Shown here: piece after piece, positions 1 to 7,960 of the stretch
Position numbering within the stretch: the first letter of the stretch is position 1
How the letters are laid out: each line of letters begins with the position of its first letter
From: JAHEKO01 sp965212505
GTDB taxonomy: Bacteria; Acidobacteriota; Thermoanaerobaculia; Multivoradales; JAHEKO01
Reading direction: 5' to 3'
DNA length: 64,000 nucleotides
NCBI GenBank assembly: GCA_965212505.1
Contig: OZ243123.1
Span: 1,426,001 to 1,490,000, forward strand
Program-made: the position numbers and the translations under genes
Notes under the pieces: generated by a model
What the model saw: only the letters and a program-made list of their open reading frames with translations
What the model was told of the DNA's origin: nothing
Database searches by the model: none

Positions 1-89
1 GTCTGAGTCGACTGTGCGGCGAGTGGCGCGCCGAGGACGAAGAGGGCGCCAACGATCGTCGCGGAGAGGCGGAGGAGGGGTTTCTTCAT
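1..89 (-). CDS. N-terminal fragment of an exported protein
   Basis: Only the first 29 codons are in the window; the gene runs off the left edge. The start ATG (complement of 87-89) follows a GGAGAG ribosome site. The peptide begins MKKPLLRL, then a hydrophobic stretch and an alanine-rich end (GAPLAAQS), which is a textbook Sec signal peptide with likely cleavage after the AA-Q region. Nothing of the mature protein is visible, so no function can be given. It is divergent from the gene at 243. Confidence 0.7.
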   Translation of the reverse strand, partial: MKKPLLRLSATIVGALFVLGAPLAAQSTQ

Positions 90-143
90 CGGTGCTCTCC
101 AGGTGTTGCCAATGTCCATGATACATCGGGTCCTCTCGCGAGT

Positions 144-173
144 TTGACCGCCCCTTTCACACGCGTCTATAGT
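144..173 (+). promoter_or_regulatory. sigma70-type promoter for the gene at 243
   Basis: TTGACC at 144-149 and TATAGT at 168-173 are separated by 18 bp; each matches the housekeeping consensus at 5 of 6 positions. Transcription would start near 180, leaving a leader of about 60 nt before the ATG at 243. This is one of the best promoter matches in the window. Confidence 0.65.
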
Positions 174-242
174 TTGTGACTCATCTTGTGAACGAGCGCC
201 GAATCGGCGCTTGAGTCCTCTTCGGAGAGAAGGAGTCCCGAA

Positions 243-713
243 ATGAAGAGATCTCTCTGTGCTGGGGTGGTTTGTCTTCTCGTCGCCGGGTTTTCGGTTG
301 CACCGTTCTGGAGCGCCGAAGCTGCCGACAAGTTCGCCGCCGTCCGACTGACCTATGTCGGTGGCGAGGAGTGCGTCAAGCTCGACAAGAAGCGGGTGAA
401 GGTCTTCCGGAATCAGCGTCCAAAGCGGGTTCGATGGCAGGTCAGCTCAACCGGTCACTACTGGGAAATTCGCTACCAGGAGTCCGGTGCGACGGACCCG
501 GACAAAGGCGAGGGCATGGGCGATTTCTTCGCCAACAGCGGCGACCTTGACATCGCCTGCGGCAAGACGCGGATCGGCACCGAAGTTCCGACCGTACTAG
601 CGCCGGCCAACGCCACCTGGCCGTACATGATCAAGGTCTACGCCTGCGAAGACGGTGAAAAGGCCGAGTTCCTCTGCGAACTCGACCCGAACGTCGATTG
701 GGGCGACGGCTAG
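243..713 (+). CDS. secreted protein of unknown function, 156 aa
   Basis: The start is supported by AGAAGGAG about 8 nt upstream and by the promoter at 144-173. Residues 1-28 form a Sec signal peptide (hydrophobic core, then WSAEAADK). The mature part is about 128 residues, mixed charge, with four cysteines (contexts EECVKL, IACGK, YACED, FLCEL) that could form two disulfides in the periplasm. It is monocistronic, with the convergent kinase gene ending 14 bp away. I do not recognise the family. A small extracytoplasmic domain is all that can be supported. Confidence 0.8.
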   Translation: MKRSLCAGVVCLLVAGFSVAPFWSAEAADKFAAVRLTYVGGEECVKLDKKRVKVFRNQRPKRVRWQVSSTGHYWEIRYQESGATDPDKGEGMGDFFANSGDLDIACGKTRIGTEVPTVLAPANATWPYMIKVYACEDGEKAEFLCELDPNVDWGDG

Positions 714-727
714 CCGAACGAGCCGAC

Positions 728-3295
728 TCAGGGTCGTTCGAGGATCTCTCGGAACTCGGCGTCCTCTGCCAGCGACCTGAACTCCCGATCCTGACCGATC
801 ATGTCGATCGGAGCACCGAGGCGCTTGGCGAGGGCGAGCGCGTCGAGGGCGGCACGTCGTTGCTCGCAGAGGGCGAAGACCTTGGCCAGCTGATAGGCCT
901 TGGGCGCCGTTTGCGGCGGCGCGAGGACCAGTGCGGCGGCGTGGCGGACGGCGCTTTCGCACTCGCCGCCCTTGGCCTCGTACTCGGCGCGACGCAGCAG
1001 CAGCTGCGAGCTCTCTGGGTTGGCCTCGAGCTGCTCCTCAACCAGTGCCCAGGCGATGCGATAGCTCTTGCGCGCCTCCTCCTCGCGATTGCGTTCGAGG
1101 TAGAGGTCGGCAAGGTTGCCTCGGTAGAGGTCGCGCCTCGGGGAGAGCTCGACCGCCAGACGGTAGTGCTCCTCAGCCAGCTCCCACTTCTGCGGATGGG
1201 ACGAGTAGTAGTACGCGGTTCCGATGTTGCTGGCCAGTCGTCCCTGGCGGATCGGCCGGGGAATGAGCGAAAACGCCGCTACGGCTTCGTCGAAACGCCC
1301 CTGGCTGAGGTCGAGCGTGGCGAGATTCTCGCGCGGTCGGGTGACCTCGGGGGGGGCCATGCTGGCGGCGCGTTCGAAGGTACGGCCTGCCTCGTCGTAG
1401 CGCCCGTGGCGAGCGAGGAACATGCCCAATGCGTTCTCGGCGAACCAGTCTTCCCCCAGGAGCGCTGCGGCGCGGAGGCTCTCCTCGGCACTCTCGAGGT
1501 CTCCCGTCTGCTCGTAGGCGGCGGCCAGCTCGCGATAGGCCTCCTCGGGTTTCGGATGCTCGGCAAGCGCTTGTTGGAGCTGTCCGATGGAGTCGCTCGA
1601 GCGGCCTCGTCCCCGGAGAACCCGTGCCAGTGCGACCTGACCGGCGGGTAGTGCGGGGTCGATGGCCAGAGCGCCGCGAGCGGCGCTCTCGGCTTCGACG
1701 AGGAGTTCCGAGCCGGGTTCGAAGACGTGCTGTCTCCAGAGCGCTTCGCTGAGGCCGGCGTGTGCCAGGGCGAACTGATCGTCCAGTCGAAGCGCCTGAC
1801 GGAAGAACGTCGCGGCGTCCCGTGTCGCCCGGGCGTCGTCAGCCGACTCCAGCTGCTCGAAGCCGCGCATGAAGAACTCGTAGGCTTCGAACGAGCGCGT
1901 CGGATCGCGCGCCATCCGCTCGAGCTCCTTGTGCGAGAGACGGATCGCCAGCACCTCGATCAGCTCCTGCGCGATTTGGCGTTGGAGCGACATCAGACCG
2001 TCCGCCACGCCGGTGTAGCGCTCGCTCCAAAGAACGAGGCCGGTGGCGACGTCGGTCAGGCGAACGCCGACGATTAGCTCGCTGCCGTCGCGCTGAACCT
2101 GGCCCTCGACCAGAGAGCCGACTCCGAGTTCCCGTGCGATCCTGGTGGCTCCGCCGGGCTGGTCCCAGGTCGCGGCGCGTCCGACCACCCGCACCGAGGA
2201 GGCCTCGCCGAGCTGGGTGAGCAGGCCCGCACTCACCCCCTCGCCGAGGTAGTCCTGCGTCGGGTCGCCGGTCAGATTGTCGAAGGGCAGAATCGCCAGC
2301 GCCAGGCGATCGCCGACCGAGGGCCCTGGACGCAGAGCCCACATGCCGAGGAGCGCGGCGAGGAGGAGCCCGATCCCGGCGGCGATCGGCCAGATCGGAC
2401 GGGAGGGGGGCGCCTGCTCTACCGAGACGCGCTCGACCTCGATCGTAGCGGTGCCAGGCTGCAGGCTCTGGAGCTCCTGCTGCAGGTTCGCGGCCGACTG
2501 GAATCGGTGGTCCGGGTTCTTCTCCAGGCAGAGCGAGATGACGCTCGATAGCCGGTCGGGAAGGCCCTGTCGACTCTGATCGAGCTCCGGCGGCGCGTCG
2601 CGAAGGATCGAAGAGACGAGCTCGGCTGAGGAGCCGCCGACAAACGGACGCCGGCCGGTTGTCATCTCGAAGAGCATCACGCCGAGCGAGAAGATGTCGG
2701 TTCGATGATCGAGGTCGGCTCCCTGGAGCTGCTCCGGCGACATGTAAGGAGCGGTGCCCATCACCACCCCCTCCTGGGTGCGGAGTTCGGTGACCGCGGT
2801 CGGATCCGGCTCGTCTTCGTCGTTCTCCGCCTGCCACTTGGCGAGACCGAAGTCGAGGATCTTGGGCTGCCCATCGGCGGTCACCATGACGTTCGAGGGC
2901 TTGAGATCTCGGTGGACGATGCCCTGTGCGTGTGCCGCGGCGAGCGCGCCGGCGAGCGGTACGCCGATCTCGAGAAGGCGATGAAGGGGGAGGCCGCTGC
3001 GGGGCAGCAGGTCGCCGAGGGTCTGGCCCTCGACGTACTCCATGGTCAGGAAGTGAAGGTCGCCCTCCTGCTCGACCGAGTACATGGTCACGATGTTCGG
3101 GTGGTTGAGGGCGGCCACCGCGCGTGCCTCTCGGCGAAAGCGCTCGACGCGTTCGGGATCGGCGGCGTCGAGTGGCAGTAGCTTGAGCGCTACCTTGCGC
3201 CCGAGCTTGCCGTCTTCGGCGAGATAGACCTCACCCATTCCGCCCAGGCCGAGCTGGCTGAGGATGACGTAGTGCCCGAGTGTTTCGCCGATCAT
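728..3295 (-). CDS. membrane Ser/Thr protein kinase with TolB-like and TPR ectodomain, 855 aa
   Basis: The PknB-type kinase domain occupies about residues 8-275. It has the glycine loop LGLGGMGEVY (15-24), ATP lysine K38, catalytic loop HRDLKPSN with D130, DFG at 148-150 and GTAPYMSPEQ in the activation segment, so it should be active. A proline-rich linker and one transmembrane helix follow (about 300-322). Next come a TolB-N-like segment beginning LAILPFDN (about 333-460) and a TPR array to the C terminus. This architecture is common in Acidobacteria and suits a receptor that senses envelope or periplasmic partners through TPRs. The ligand is unknown. A run of eight C (1349-1356, coding strand) lies inside the TPR region. 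It is divergent from the FAD oxidoreductase. Confidence 0.93.
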   Translation of the reverse strand: MIGETLGHYVILSQLGLGGMGEVYLAEDGKLGRKVALKLLPLDAADPERVERFRREARAVAALNHPNIVTMYSVEQEGDLHFLTMEYVEGQTLGDLLPRSGLPLHRLLEIGVPLAGALAAAHAQGIVHRDLKPSNVMVTADGQPKILDFGLAKWQAENDEDEPDPTAVTELRTQEGVVMGTAPYMSPEQLQGADLDHRTDIFSLGVMLFEMTTGRRPFVGGSSAELVSSILRDAPPELDQSRQGLPDRLSSVISLCLEKNPDHRFQSAANLQQELQSLQPGTATIEVERVSVEQAPPSRPIWPIAAGIGLLLAALLGMWALRPGPSVGDRLALAILPFDNLTGDPTQDYLGEGVSAGLLTQLGEASSVRVVGRAATWDQPGGATRIARELGVGSLVEGQVQRDGSELIVGVRLTDVATGLVLWSERYTGVADGLMSLQRQIAQELIEVLAIRLSHKELERMARDPTRSFEAYEFFMRGFEQLESADDARATRDAATFFRQALRLDDQFALAHAGLSEALWRQHVFEPGSELLVEAESAARGALAIDPALPAGQVALARVLRGRGRSSDSIGQLQQALAEHPKPEEAYRELAAAYEQTGDLESAEESLRAAALLGEDWFAENALGMFLARHGRYDEAGRTFERAASMAPPEVTRPRENLATLDLSQGRFDEAVAAFSLIPRPIRQGRLASNIGTAYYYSSHPQKWELAEEHYRLAVELSPRRDLYRGNLADLYLERNREEEARKSYRIAWALVEEQLEANPESSQLLLRRAEYEAKGGECESAVRHAAALVLAPPQTAPKAYQLAKVFALCEQRRAALDALALAKRLGAPIDMIGQDREFRSLAEDAEFREILERP

Positions 3296-3391
3296 GAAGA
3301 GTGGGGAGGGGGAGGCCGTCGTCTCCCGCCGCGCGCTCGGGCCCCCGAGGGCGAGATTACAACAGCTGCAACTCGTATGATCGCCGCTCTG

Positions 3392-4834
3392 ATGAGTGAG
3401 TACGACGCGGTCGTAGTGGGCTCCGGCCCGAATGGTCTCTCGGCTGCGGTGACGATCGCGCGTGCCGGGCGGTCGGTCCTGGTCATCGAGGGCGCTTCAG
3501 ATGTCGGGGGCGGCTGTCGCACCGAGGAGCTCACCCTGCCCGGCGTTCGGCACGACGTCTGTTCGGCCGTCCATCCTCTGGGAGTAGCGTCACCCTTCCT
3601 GCGTACGCTCCCGTTGGCGGAGCACGGCCTGGAGTGGGTCTTCCCGCCGGCGGCGTGCGCCCATCCGCTCGACGACGGTAGCGCTCCGCTCTTGGAGCAC
3701 TCGGTCCACGAGACTGCCGGGCGCCTCGGAAGCGACGGCGCTGCATATCGAAGGCTGATGGACGGGCTGGTTCGAGATTGGCCACATATCGAACACGATG
3801 TTCTCGGCCCGCTGAGATCCTTGCCGGCGAAGCCGATTCGCCTGGCACGATTCGGTCTGCGCGCGTTGCGTTCGGCGCGCTCTCTGGTGGACGGCCATTT
3901 TGAGGGAGAGGCCGCGCGGGCGCTCTTTGCCGGCCTGGCCGCCCACTCGGTTCTGCCGCTCGATCGGGTGCCGACCGCCGCCATCACGCTTGTACTGGGA
4001 GCCCTCGGGCATCGGGTCGGCTGGCCGTTCCCGCGCGGCGGCAGTCAGCGGATCACCGATGCGCTCGCCTCGTACCTGCGAGAGCTCGGAGGCCGGATCG
4101 AGACCGGTCGGTGGGTCAGATCGCTCGACGAGCTGCCGAAGGCCACGACGGTGCTCCTGGACCTGACGCCTCGGCAGGTCTTGGCGTTAGCCGGTGAGCG
4201 CCTCCCGAGTGCCTATCGGAAGCGGCTATCGCGATTCCGATACGGGCCGGGGGTGTTCAAACTCGACTTGACCCTCGACGGGCCGATCCCCTGGCGCGCT
4301 CGCGACTGCGCCAAGACCGCGACCGTGCACGTGGGGGGAGGGTGGAAGGAGATCGCCGCGGCAGAGGCGGCGGTTTGGCGAGGAGAGCATCCGGCGCGAC
4401 CGTTTGTGCTCCTCGCTCAACCCAGTCTTTTCGACGAGTCGAGAGCCCCGACCGGGAAGCACGTAGTGTGGACCTACTGTCACGTTCCGGCCGGCTCGGA
4501 CGTCGATATGACCGAGGCCATCGAGCGGCAGGTCGAGCGCTTCGCGCCGGGTTTTGGAGATCTGATCGCGGCGCGGTCGGGCCGTGCGACCGCTCGGTTG
4601 GAGGCGATGAACCCGAACCTGGTCGGAGGCGACATCAGCGGAGGGGTGAACGATCTGGGACAGATATGGGGTCGCCCCACGGCGCGGTGGAGCCCGTACA
4701 CGACGCCGATTCACGGTCTCTACCTCTGCTCGGCATCGACGCCGCCCGGAGGTGGCGTACACGGTATGTGTGGACACCACGCAGCAAACGCTGCACTGCG
4801 ACGTGAGCTACGGCAGCCGGGAGCCCAAGAGTGA
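3392..4834 (+). CDS. FAD-dependent oxidoreductase, phytoene desaturase-like, 480 aa
   Basis: The N terminus has the Rossmann dinucleotide motif VVVGSGPNGL (about residues 7-16) followed by VIEG and a GGGCRTEE segment typical of the phytoene-dehydrogenase / NAD(P)-FAD oxidoreductase family. The C-terminal region has LYLCSASTPPGGGVHGMCG, the usual second FAD contact. I chose ATG 3392; ATG 3377 in the same frame is possible. The substrate cannot be read. Relatives include carotenoid desaturases and many uncharacterised oxidoreductases, and no carotenoid genes lie nearby. Its stop overlaps the GTG start of the exonuclease (GTGA), so the two are translationally coupled. Confidence 0.85.
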   Translation: MSEYDAVVVGSGPNGLSAAVTIARAGRSVLVIEGASDVGGGCRTEELTLPGVRHDVCSAVHPLGVASPFLRTLPLAEHGLEWVFPPAACAHPLDDGSAPLLEHSVHETAGRLGSDGAAYRRLMDGLVRDWPHIEHDVLGPLRSLPAKPIRLARFGLRALRSARSLVDGHFEGEAARALFAGLAAHSVLPLDRVPTAAITLVLGALGHRVGWPFPRGGSQRITDALASYLRELGGRIETGRWVRSLDELPKATTVLLDLTPRQVLALAGERLPSAYRKRLSRFRYGPGVFKLDLTLDGPIPWRARDCAKTATVHVGGGWKEIAAAEAAVWRGEHPARPFVLLAQPSLFDESRAPTGKHVVWTYCHVPAGSDVDMTEAIERQVERFAPGFGDLIAARSGRATARLEAMNPNLVGGDISGGVNDLGQIWGRPTARWSPYTTPIHGLYLCSASTPPGGGVHGMCGHHAANAALRRELRQPGAQE

Positions 4835-5721
4835 GCCAGACGACCCTGACGATTCACCTGATCGACGCCAGTCCGTACATCTTCCGGGCATACTTCTCGC
4901 TCCCCTCGTCGATTGTCGACCCCACCGGGCGCTCGGTGAACGCGGTACACGGGTTTGCCGGGTTCCTGCTGAGGTACCTTGCGGAGGAGCAGCCGACGCA
5001 CCTGTGCCTGGCGTTCGACGGCAGCCTCACGACGAGCTTCCGGAACGAGATCTATCCCGCTTACAAGGCCCAACGAGAGGTGCCGCCGCCTGAGCTCGAG
5101 GCGCAGCTGGCCGACTGTCGCGAGCTGGGCACGGCGATGGGAGCGGCCCACTTCATCGACGAGCGCTACGAGGCCGACGACCTGATCGCGACCCTCACGA
5201 CTCAGCTTCGCGCCGCAGGCCATCGCGTGATCGTCGTCAGCTCGGACAAAGACCTCGCCCAGCTGGTCGACGATCGTTGCCAGCTCTTCGACTTCGCACG
5301 GGGCGCGCGACTCGGGCCGCGCGAGGTGAGGGAGAAGTTTGCGGTCGAGGCCGACCAGGTGGCCGACCTCTTGGCTCTCGCGGGAGATCCCGTGGACAAC
5401 ATTCCGGGCGTTCGCGGCGTGGGTCCGAAGAGTGCGGCCGCGCTGTTGCAGAAATTTGGAACGCTCGAGCATCTCCTCGAGCACCTCGACGAGGTCGAGC
5501 GTTCAGGGCTTCGGGGGGCGCGCTCTCTGCGCACCAAGCTAGAGGCCCAGCGCGCCGAGGCGCTGCTCTCGAAGCGGCTGGCGGTTCTCGCCCGTGACGC
5601 TCCGGTGAAGGCGGATCTCGAGGAGCTGCGATTTGCGGGCGCTCAGCGCACAGAGGTCGATGTGCTCTTCGAGCGACTCGGTTTCCGTGGTCTCAAGGAG
5701 CGAATCGAGTCCTGGGCGTAA
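4831..5721 (+). CDS. stand-alone 5'-3' exonuclease / flap nuclease, 296 aa
   Basis: This is homologous to the 5'-nuclease domain of DNA polymerase I, with no polymerase domain. The metal-binding acidic clusters are visible: IDASPY near the N terminus, LAFDGSL, YEADDLIATL, SSDKDLAQLV and GDPVDNIPG. The last is followed by the helix-hairpin-helix GVGPKSAAALL. Length matches bacterial stand-alone enzymes (ExoIX/YpcP type, about 250-300 aa). The likely role is removal of flaps and RNA primers in the cytoplasm. It starts with GTG inside the stop of the preceding oxidoreductase gene. That pairing has no obvious functional logic. Confidence 0.9.
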   Translation: MSQTTLTIHLIDASPYIFRAYFSLPSSIVDPTGRSVNAVHGFAGFLLRYLAEEQPTHLCLAFDGSLTTSFRNEIYPAYKAQREVPPPELEAQLADCRELGTAMGAAHFIDERYEADDLIATLTTQLRAAGHRVIVVSSDKDLAQLVDDRCQLFDFARGARLGPREVREKFAVEADQVADLLALAGDPVDNIPGVRGVGPKSAAALLQKFGTLEHLLEHLDEVERSGLRGARSLRTKLEAQRAEALLSKRLAVLARDAPVKADLEELRFAGAQRTEVDVLFERLGFRGLKERIESWA

Positions 5722-5734
5722 GGGGCGTGGGCAC

Positions 5735-6463
5735 TCAGGATGGTGCGCAGATGGCCGCTTCGAGCAGCTCGTCGTAATAGGGCTGGCACTCGGCTACGAG
5801 CGGCACCAGCGGTTCGGGGACCGGTTCCGTCTTCTCGCTGTACGCCTGGAATCCGGTCGACTTGTGGATGTTGTGGTACCAGTGCGGCGCCCAGACTCCG
5901 TCCTCGGCCCGCGCGCCGGCCGGCCAGCCGAGCATGCCGGGGTCGAAGTCGAGACCGAGTCGCTGGCAGAGCTCTGCCAGCACCGCGCCCGGCGCGCTCA
6001 GAAGCTCTCGCGCGTCGAGGACCGGGACATCCTGACCCAGCCCCGTCAGATGTCGCAGGAGCTGAGTCTGAAAGGCGATTCCAGTGTCCTTGAGCTCTGG
6101 ATTCGGGATCTGGTGTCGGAGAGACCGGACGACGTCCGCCGGGTCGCGTACGAGCAGCACGTTGTGCATCTCGCCGAGAAACTCCCAGTCGAGACCGGTG
6201 AGGTGGTGCGCCATCTGTTTGTAGAGCACGACGGGGGCGTCCTGGTCTCCCAAGAGGACGGTTCGGACGACCCGGTCGCCGTCGGTGTCCATGGCAGCGA
6301 CAACCTCTTCCCGACCGGGATGGTCGGCGCCCGTCAGATGTAGGTAGTAGCCGTAGAGCGGCTCGTCGACAACTCTCGTGTCGGCGCGTTGAGCGAACGA
6401 GTACATGATGGCCGTCGAGACGTTTCTGGGCCCCGACCAGAGGTTGATGCGCAGCGTCGGCAT
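5735..6463 (-). CDS. sulfotransferase-like protein, 242 aa
   Basis: The N terminus (MPTLRINLWSGPRNVST) has the PAPS-binding 5'-phosphosulfate loop form WSGPRNVSTA of a sulfotransferase-like family found in bacteria and eukaryotes. Downstream VLLVRDPADVVRSL resembles the 3'-phosphate contact with Arg and Ser. The frame is open for about 300 nt farther upstream, but that stretch is antisense to infA and its promoter, so I placed the start at ATG 6463. The acceptor substrate is unknown, and the family includes proteins not proven to transfer sulfate. It is convergent with the exonuclease gene, 13 bp apart. Confidence 0.75.
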   Translation of the reverse strand: MPTLRINLWSGPRNVSTAIMYSFAQRADTRVVDEPLYGYYLHLTGADHPGREEVVAAMDTDGDRVVRTVLLGDQDAPVVLYKQMAHHLTGLDWEFLGEMHNVLLVRDPADVVRSLRHQIPNPELKDTGIAFQTQLLRHLTGLGQDVPVLDARELLSAPGAVLAELCQRLGLDFDPGMLGWPAGARAEDGVWAPHWYHNIHKSTGFQAYSEKTEPVPEPLVPLVAECQPYYDELLEAAICAPS

Positions 6464-6497
6464 GACTTTTGATTCTAACTTTAGTGAAGCCTTCGCA

Positions 6498-6526
6498 TCG
6501 ACCCGTTCGTCGAGCTGAGGTACAAT
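6498..6526 (+). promoter_or_regulatory. candidate sigma70 promoter of infA
   Basis: TCGACC (6498-6503) and TACAAT (6521-6526) are spaced by 17 bp, 4 and 5 matches to consensus. Transcription would begin near 6533, giving a short leader of about 34 nt to the infA start and no upstream alternative start codon. Divergent from the sulfotransferase-like gene. Confidence 0.55.
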
Positions 6527-6551
6527 TCGCGACTCGGCCGAACAGGCCGTC

Positions 6552-6558
6552 AAGGAGG
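6552..6558 (+). promoter_or_regulatory. infA: strong Shine-Dalgarno fixing the AUC start of infA
   Basis: AAGGAGG at 6552-6558 ends 8 nt before ATC at 6567-6569, the ideal spacing. No other possible start sits at a suitable distance, so this site is the main evidence that translation begins at the AUC codon. Confidence 0.75.
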
Positions 6559-6566
6559 AGAGCGCC

Positions 6567-6788
6567 ATCTCAAAAGAAGAAGCACTAGAGTTCGAAGGTA
6601 CCGTCGTCCAGGTTCTGGGCAACAGTAATTTCCGCGTGGAGCTCGAGAACGGCCACTCGGTCCTCGCCACGATCGCCGGCAAGATGCGCCGGTTCCGGAT
6701 TCGGGTCCTCGAGGGCGATCGGGTCAGCATCGAAGTCTCGCCGTACGACCTCAACCGCGGACGGATCACCTACCGGCACAAGAGCTGA
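6567..6788 (+). CDS. infA: translation initiation factor IF-1 with an AUC start codon, 73 aa
   Basis: The reading frame gives (M)SKEEALEFEGTVVQVLG..., with RVELENGH, AGKMRRFRIRVLEGDRV and SPYDLNRGRITYRHKS, which follows IF-1 end to end (S1/OB fold, usual 71-73 aa). IF-1 binds the 30S A site and acts with IF-2 and IF-3 in start selection. The first codon is ATC (6567-6569), exactly where family members have ATG. There is no ATG, GTG or TTG in frame between it and the upstream stop TGA at 6516. The perfect Shine-Dalgarno upstream supports ATC as the true start, unless an ATG-to-ATC sequencing error is present. Automated gene callers would miss it. moaA follows after 11 bp. Confidence 0.92.
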   Translation: MSKEEALEFEGTVVQVLGNSNFRVELENGHSVLATIAGKMRRFRIRVLEGDRVSIEVSPYDLNRGRITYRHKS

Positions 6789-6799
6789 GGACCGACCCG

Positions 6800-7840
6800 G
6801 TGCCGCGGTCTTCCGGCGCATCGCACGGCTCCTCGGACACACCTCTCGATCGGCTGGGCAGACCGGTCCGAGATCTCAGGATCTCGGTCACCGATCGCTG
6901 CAACTTCCGTTGCCGCTACTGCATGCCTCGGGAGGTGTTCGGGGAGACGTTTCGCTTCCTGCCGCGCACCGAGCTGCTGACCTTCGAGGAGATCCACCGC
7001 CTGGCGGTGATCTTCCACCGTCTGGGGGTGCGCAAGTTCCGGATCACCGGCGGCGAGCCGCTCCTTCGGCAGGACGTCGATCGCCTGGTCGGCATGCTCG
7101 CCGGGTTGCAGGAGGCTGAGCTAGCCCTCACAACCAACGCCAGCCGGCTGGTCGAGATGGCGCCGAAGCTGGCGGAGGCCGGTCTACGGAGGGTGACGGT
7201 GAGTCTCGACTCGCTCGACGACGCGCTCTTTCGGCAGATGAACGACGTGGACTTCCCGGTCGCCCGCGTGCTCGAGGGGATCGAAGCGGCCGCCCGAGCG
7301 GGACTGGCACCCGTCAAGATCAACGCCATCGTGCGCCGAGGTGTCAACGACCATACGGTCCTCGACCTGGTGCGCCATTTCAAGGGCACTGGACACATTC
7401 TGCGCTTCATCGAGTTCATGGACGTCGGGACCACCAACGGCTGGCGTCTCGACGAGGTGGTGCCCTCGAAGGAGCTGATTCAGCAGATTGGCGCCGAGCT
7501 GCCGATCGAGCCGCTGGAGCCGAACTACCCTGGAGAGGTCGCCCGCCGATGGCGCTTCACCGATGGCGGGGGAGAGATCGGTTTCATCAGCTCGGTCTCT
7601 CAGCCGTTCTGTGGCGACTGCTCCAGGGCTCGACTCTCTGCCGACGGACGCCTCTACACCTGCCTGTTCGCCACCATCGGTACCGATCTGCGGGCGCCCC
7701 TCCGGTCGTCGACCGACGACGCGGAACTCGAGCGTCAGATCGCGGCGATCTGGCGCCGACGAACCGATCGATACTCGGAAGTTCGCTCCCGAGAGACCCG
7801 CGCGCGCCGTCGGGTCGAGATGTCCTACATCGGCGGCTGA
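6800..7840 (+). CDS. moaA: GTP 3',8-cyclase MoaA, molybdenum cofactor biosynthesis, 346 aa
   Basis: This is the radical SAM enzyme for the first step of molybdopterin synthesis, GTP to 3',8-cyclo-7,8-dihydro-GTP (with MoaC). The N-terminal cluster motif CNFRCRYC places cysteines at 34, 38 and 41. The C-terminal cluster CGDC followed by 13 residues and another Cys is intact, and the protein ends in the functional Gly-Gly. The start is GTG, 11 bp after infA, so co-transcription with infA is likely. No other moa or moe gene is in the window. The Moco-sulfurase-like gene at 23860 is the only other possible link. Confidence 0.95.
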   Translation: MPRSSGASHGSSDTPLDRLGRPVRDLRISVTDRCNFRCRYCMPREVFGETFRFLPRTELLTFEEIHRLAVIFHRLGVRKFRITGGEPLLRQDVDRLVGMLAGLQEAELALTTNASRLVEMAPKLAEAGLRRVTVSLDSLDDALFRQMNDVDFPVARVLEGIEAAARAGLAPVKINAIVRRGVNDHTVLDLVRHFKGTGHILRFIEFMDVGTTNGWRLDEVVPSKELIQQIGAELPIEPLEPNYPGEVARRWRFTDGGGEIGFISSVSQPFCGDCSRARLSADGRLYTCLFATIGTDLRAPLRSSTDDAELERQIAAIWRRRTDRYSEVRSRETRARRRVEMSYIGG

Positions 7841-7960
7841 GCCCTCCTGGAGCGCGTCTTGCAGCCCCTCCCCGACGGCCCGAACCGTCCGGACTTGACG
7901 AGAGCTGCTAAAATACCGCTTCCAACCGGGCCACCCACCTGCCCCTAGACCGGAGGAGTC

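Noticed and set aside
1349..1356. Run of eight G (C on the coding strand) in the kinase gene as a phase-variation tract
   Set aside because: The reading frame is intact through it and homopolymers of this size occur by chance in this GC-rich sequence; no population evidence is available.
6464..6769. Upstream extension of the sulfotransferase-like frame
   Set aside because: It runs antisense across the infA promoter and infA. The family N terminus (P-loop region) begins at the ATG at 6463.
7895..7914. TTGACG followed by TAAAAT before the zincin gene as a promoter
   Set aside because: The spacer is only 8 bp, too short for a sigma70 promoter; no alternative -35 is at 16-18 bp.
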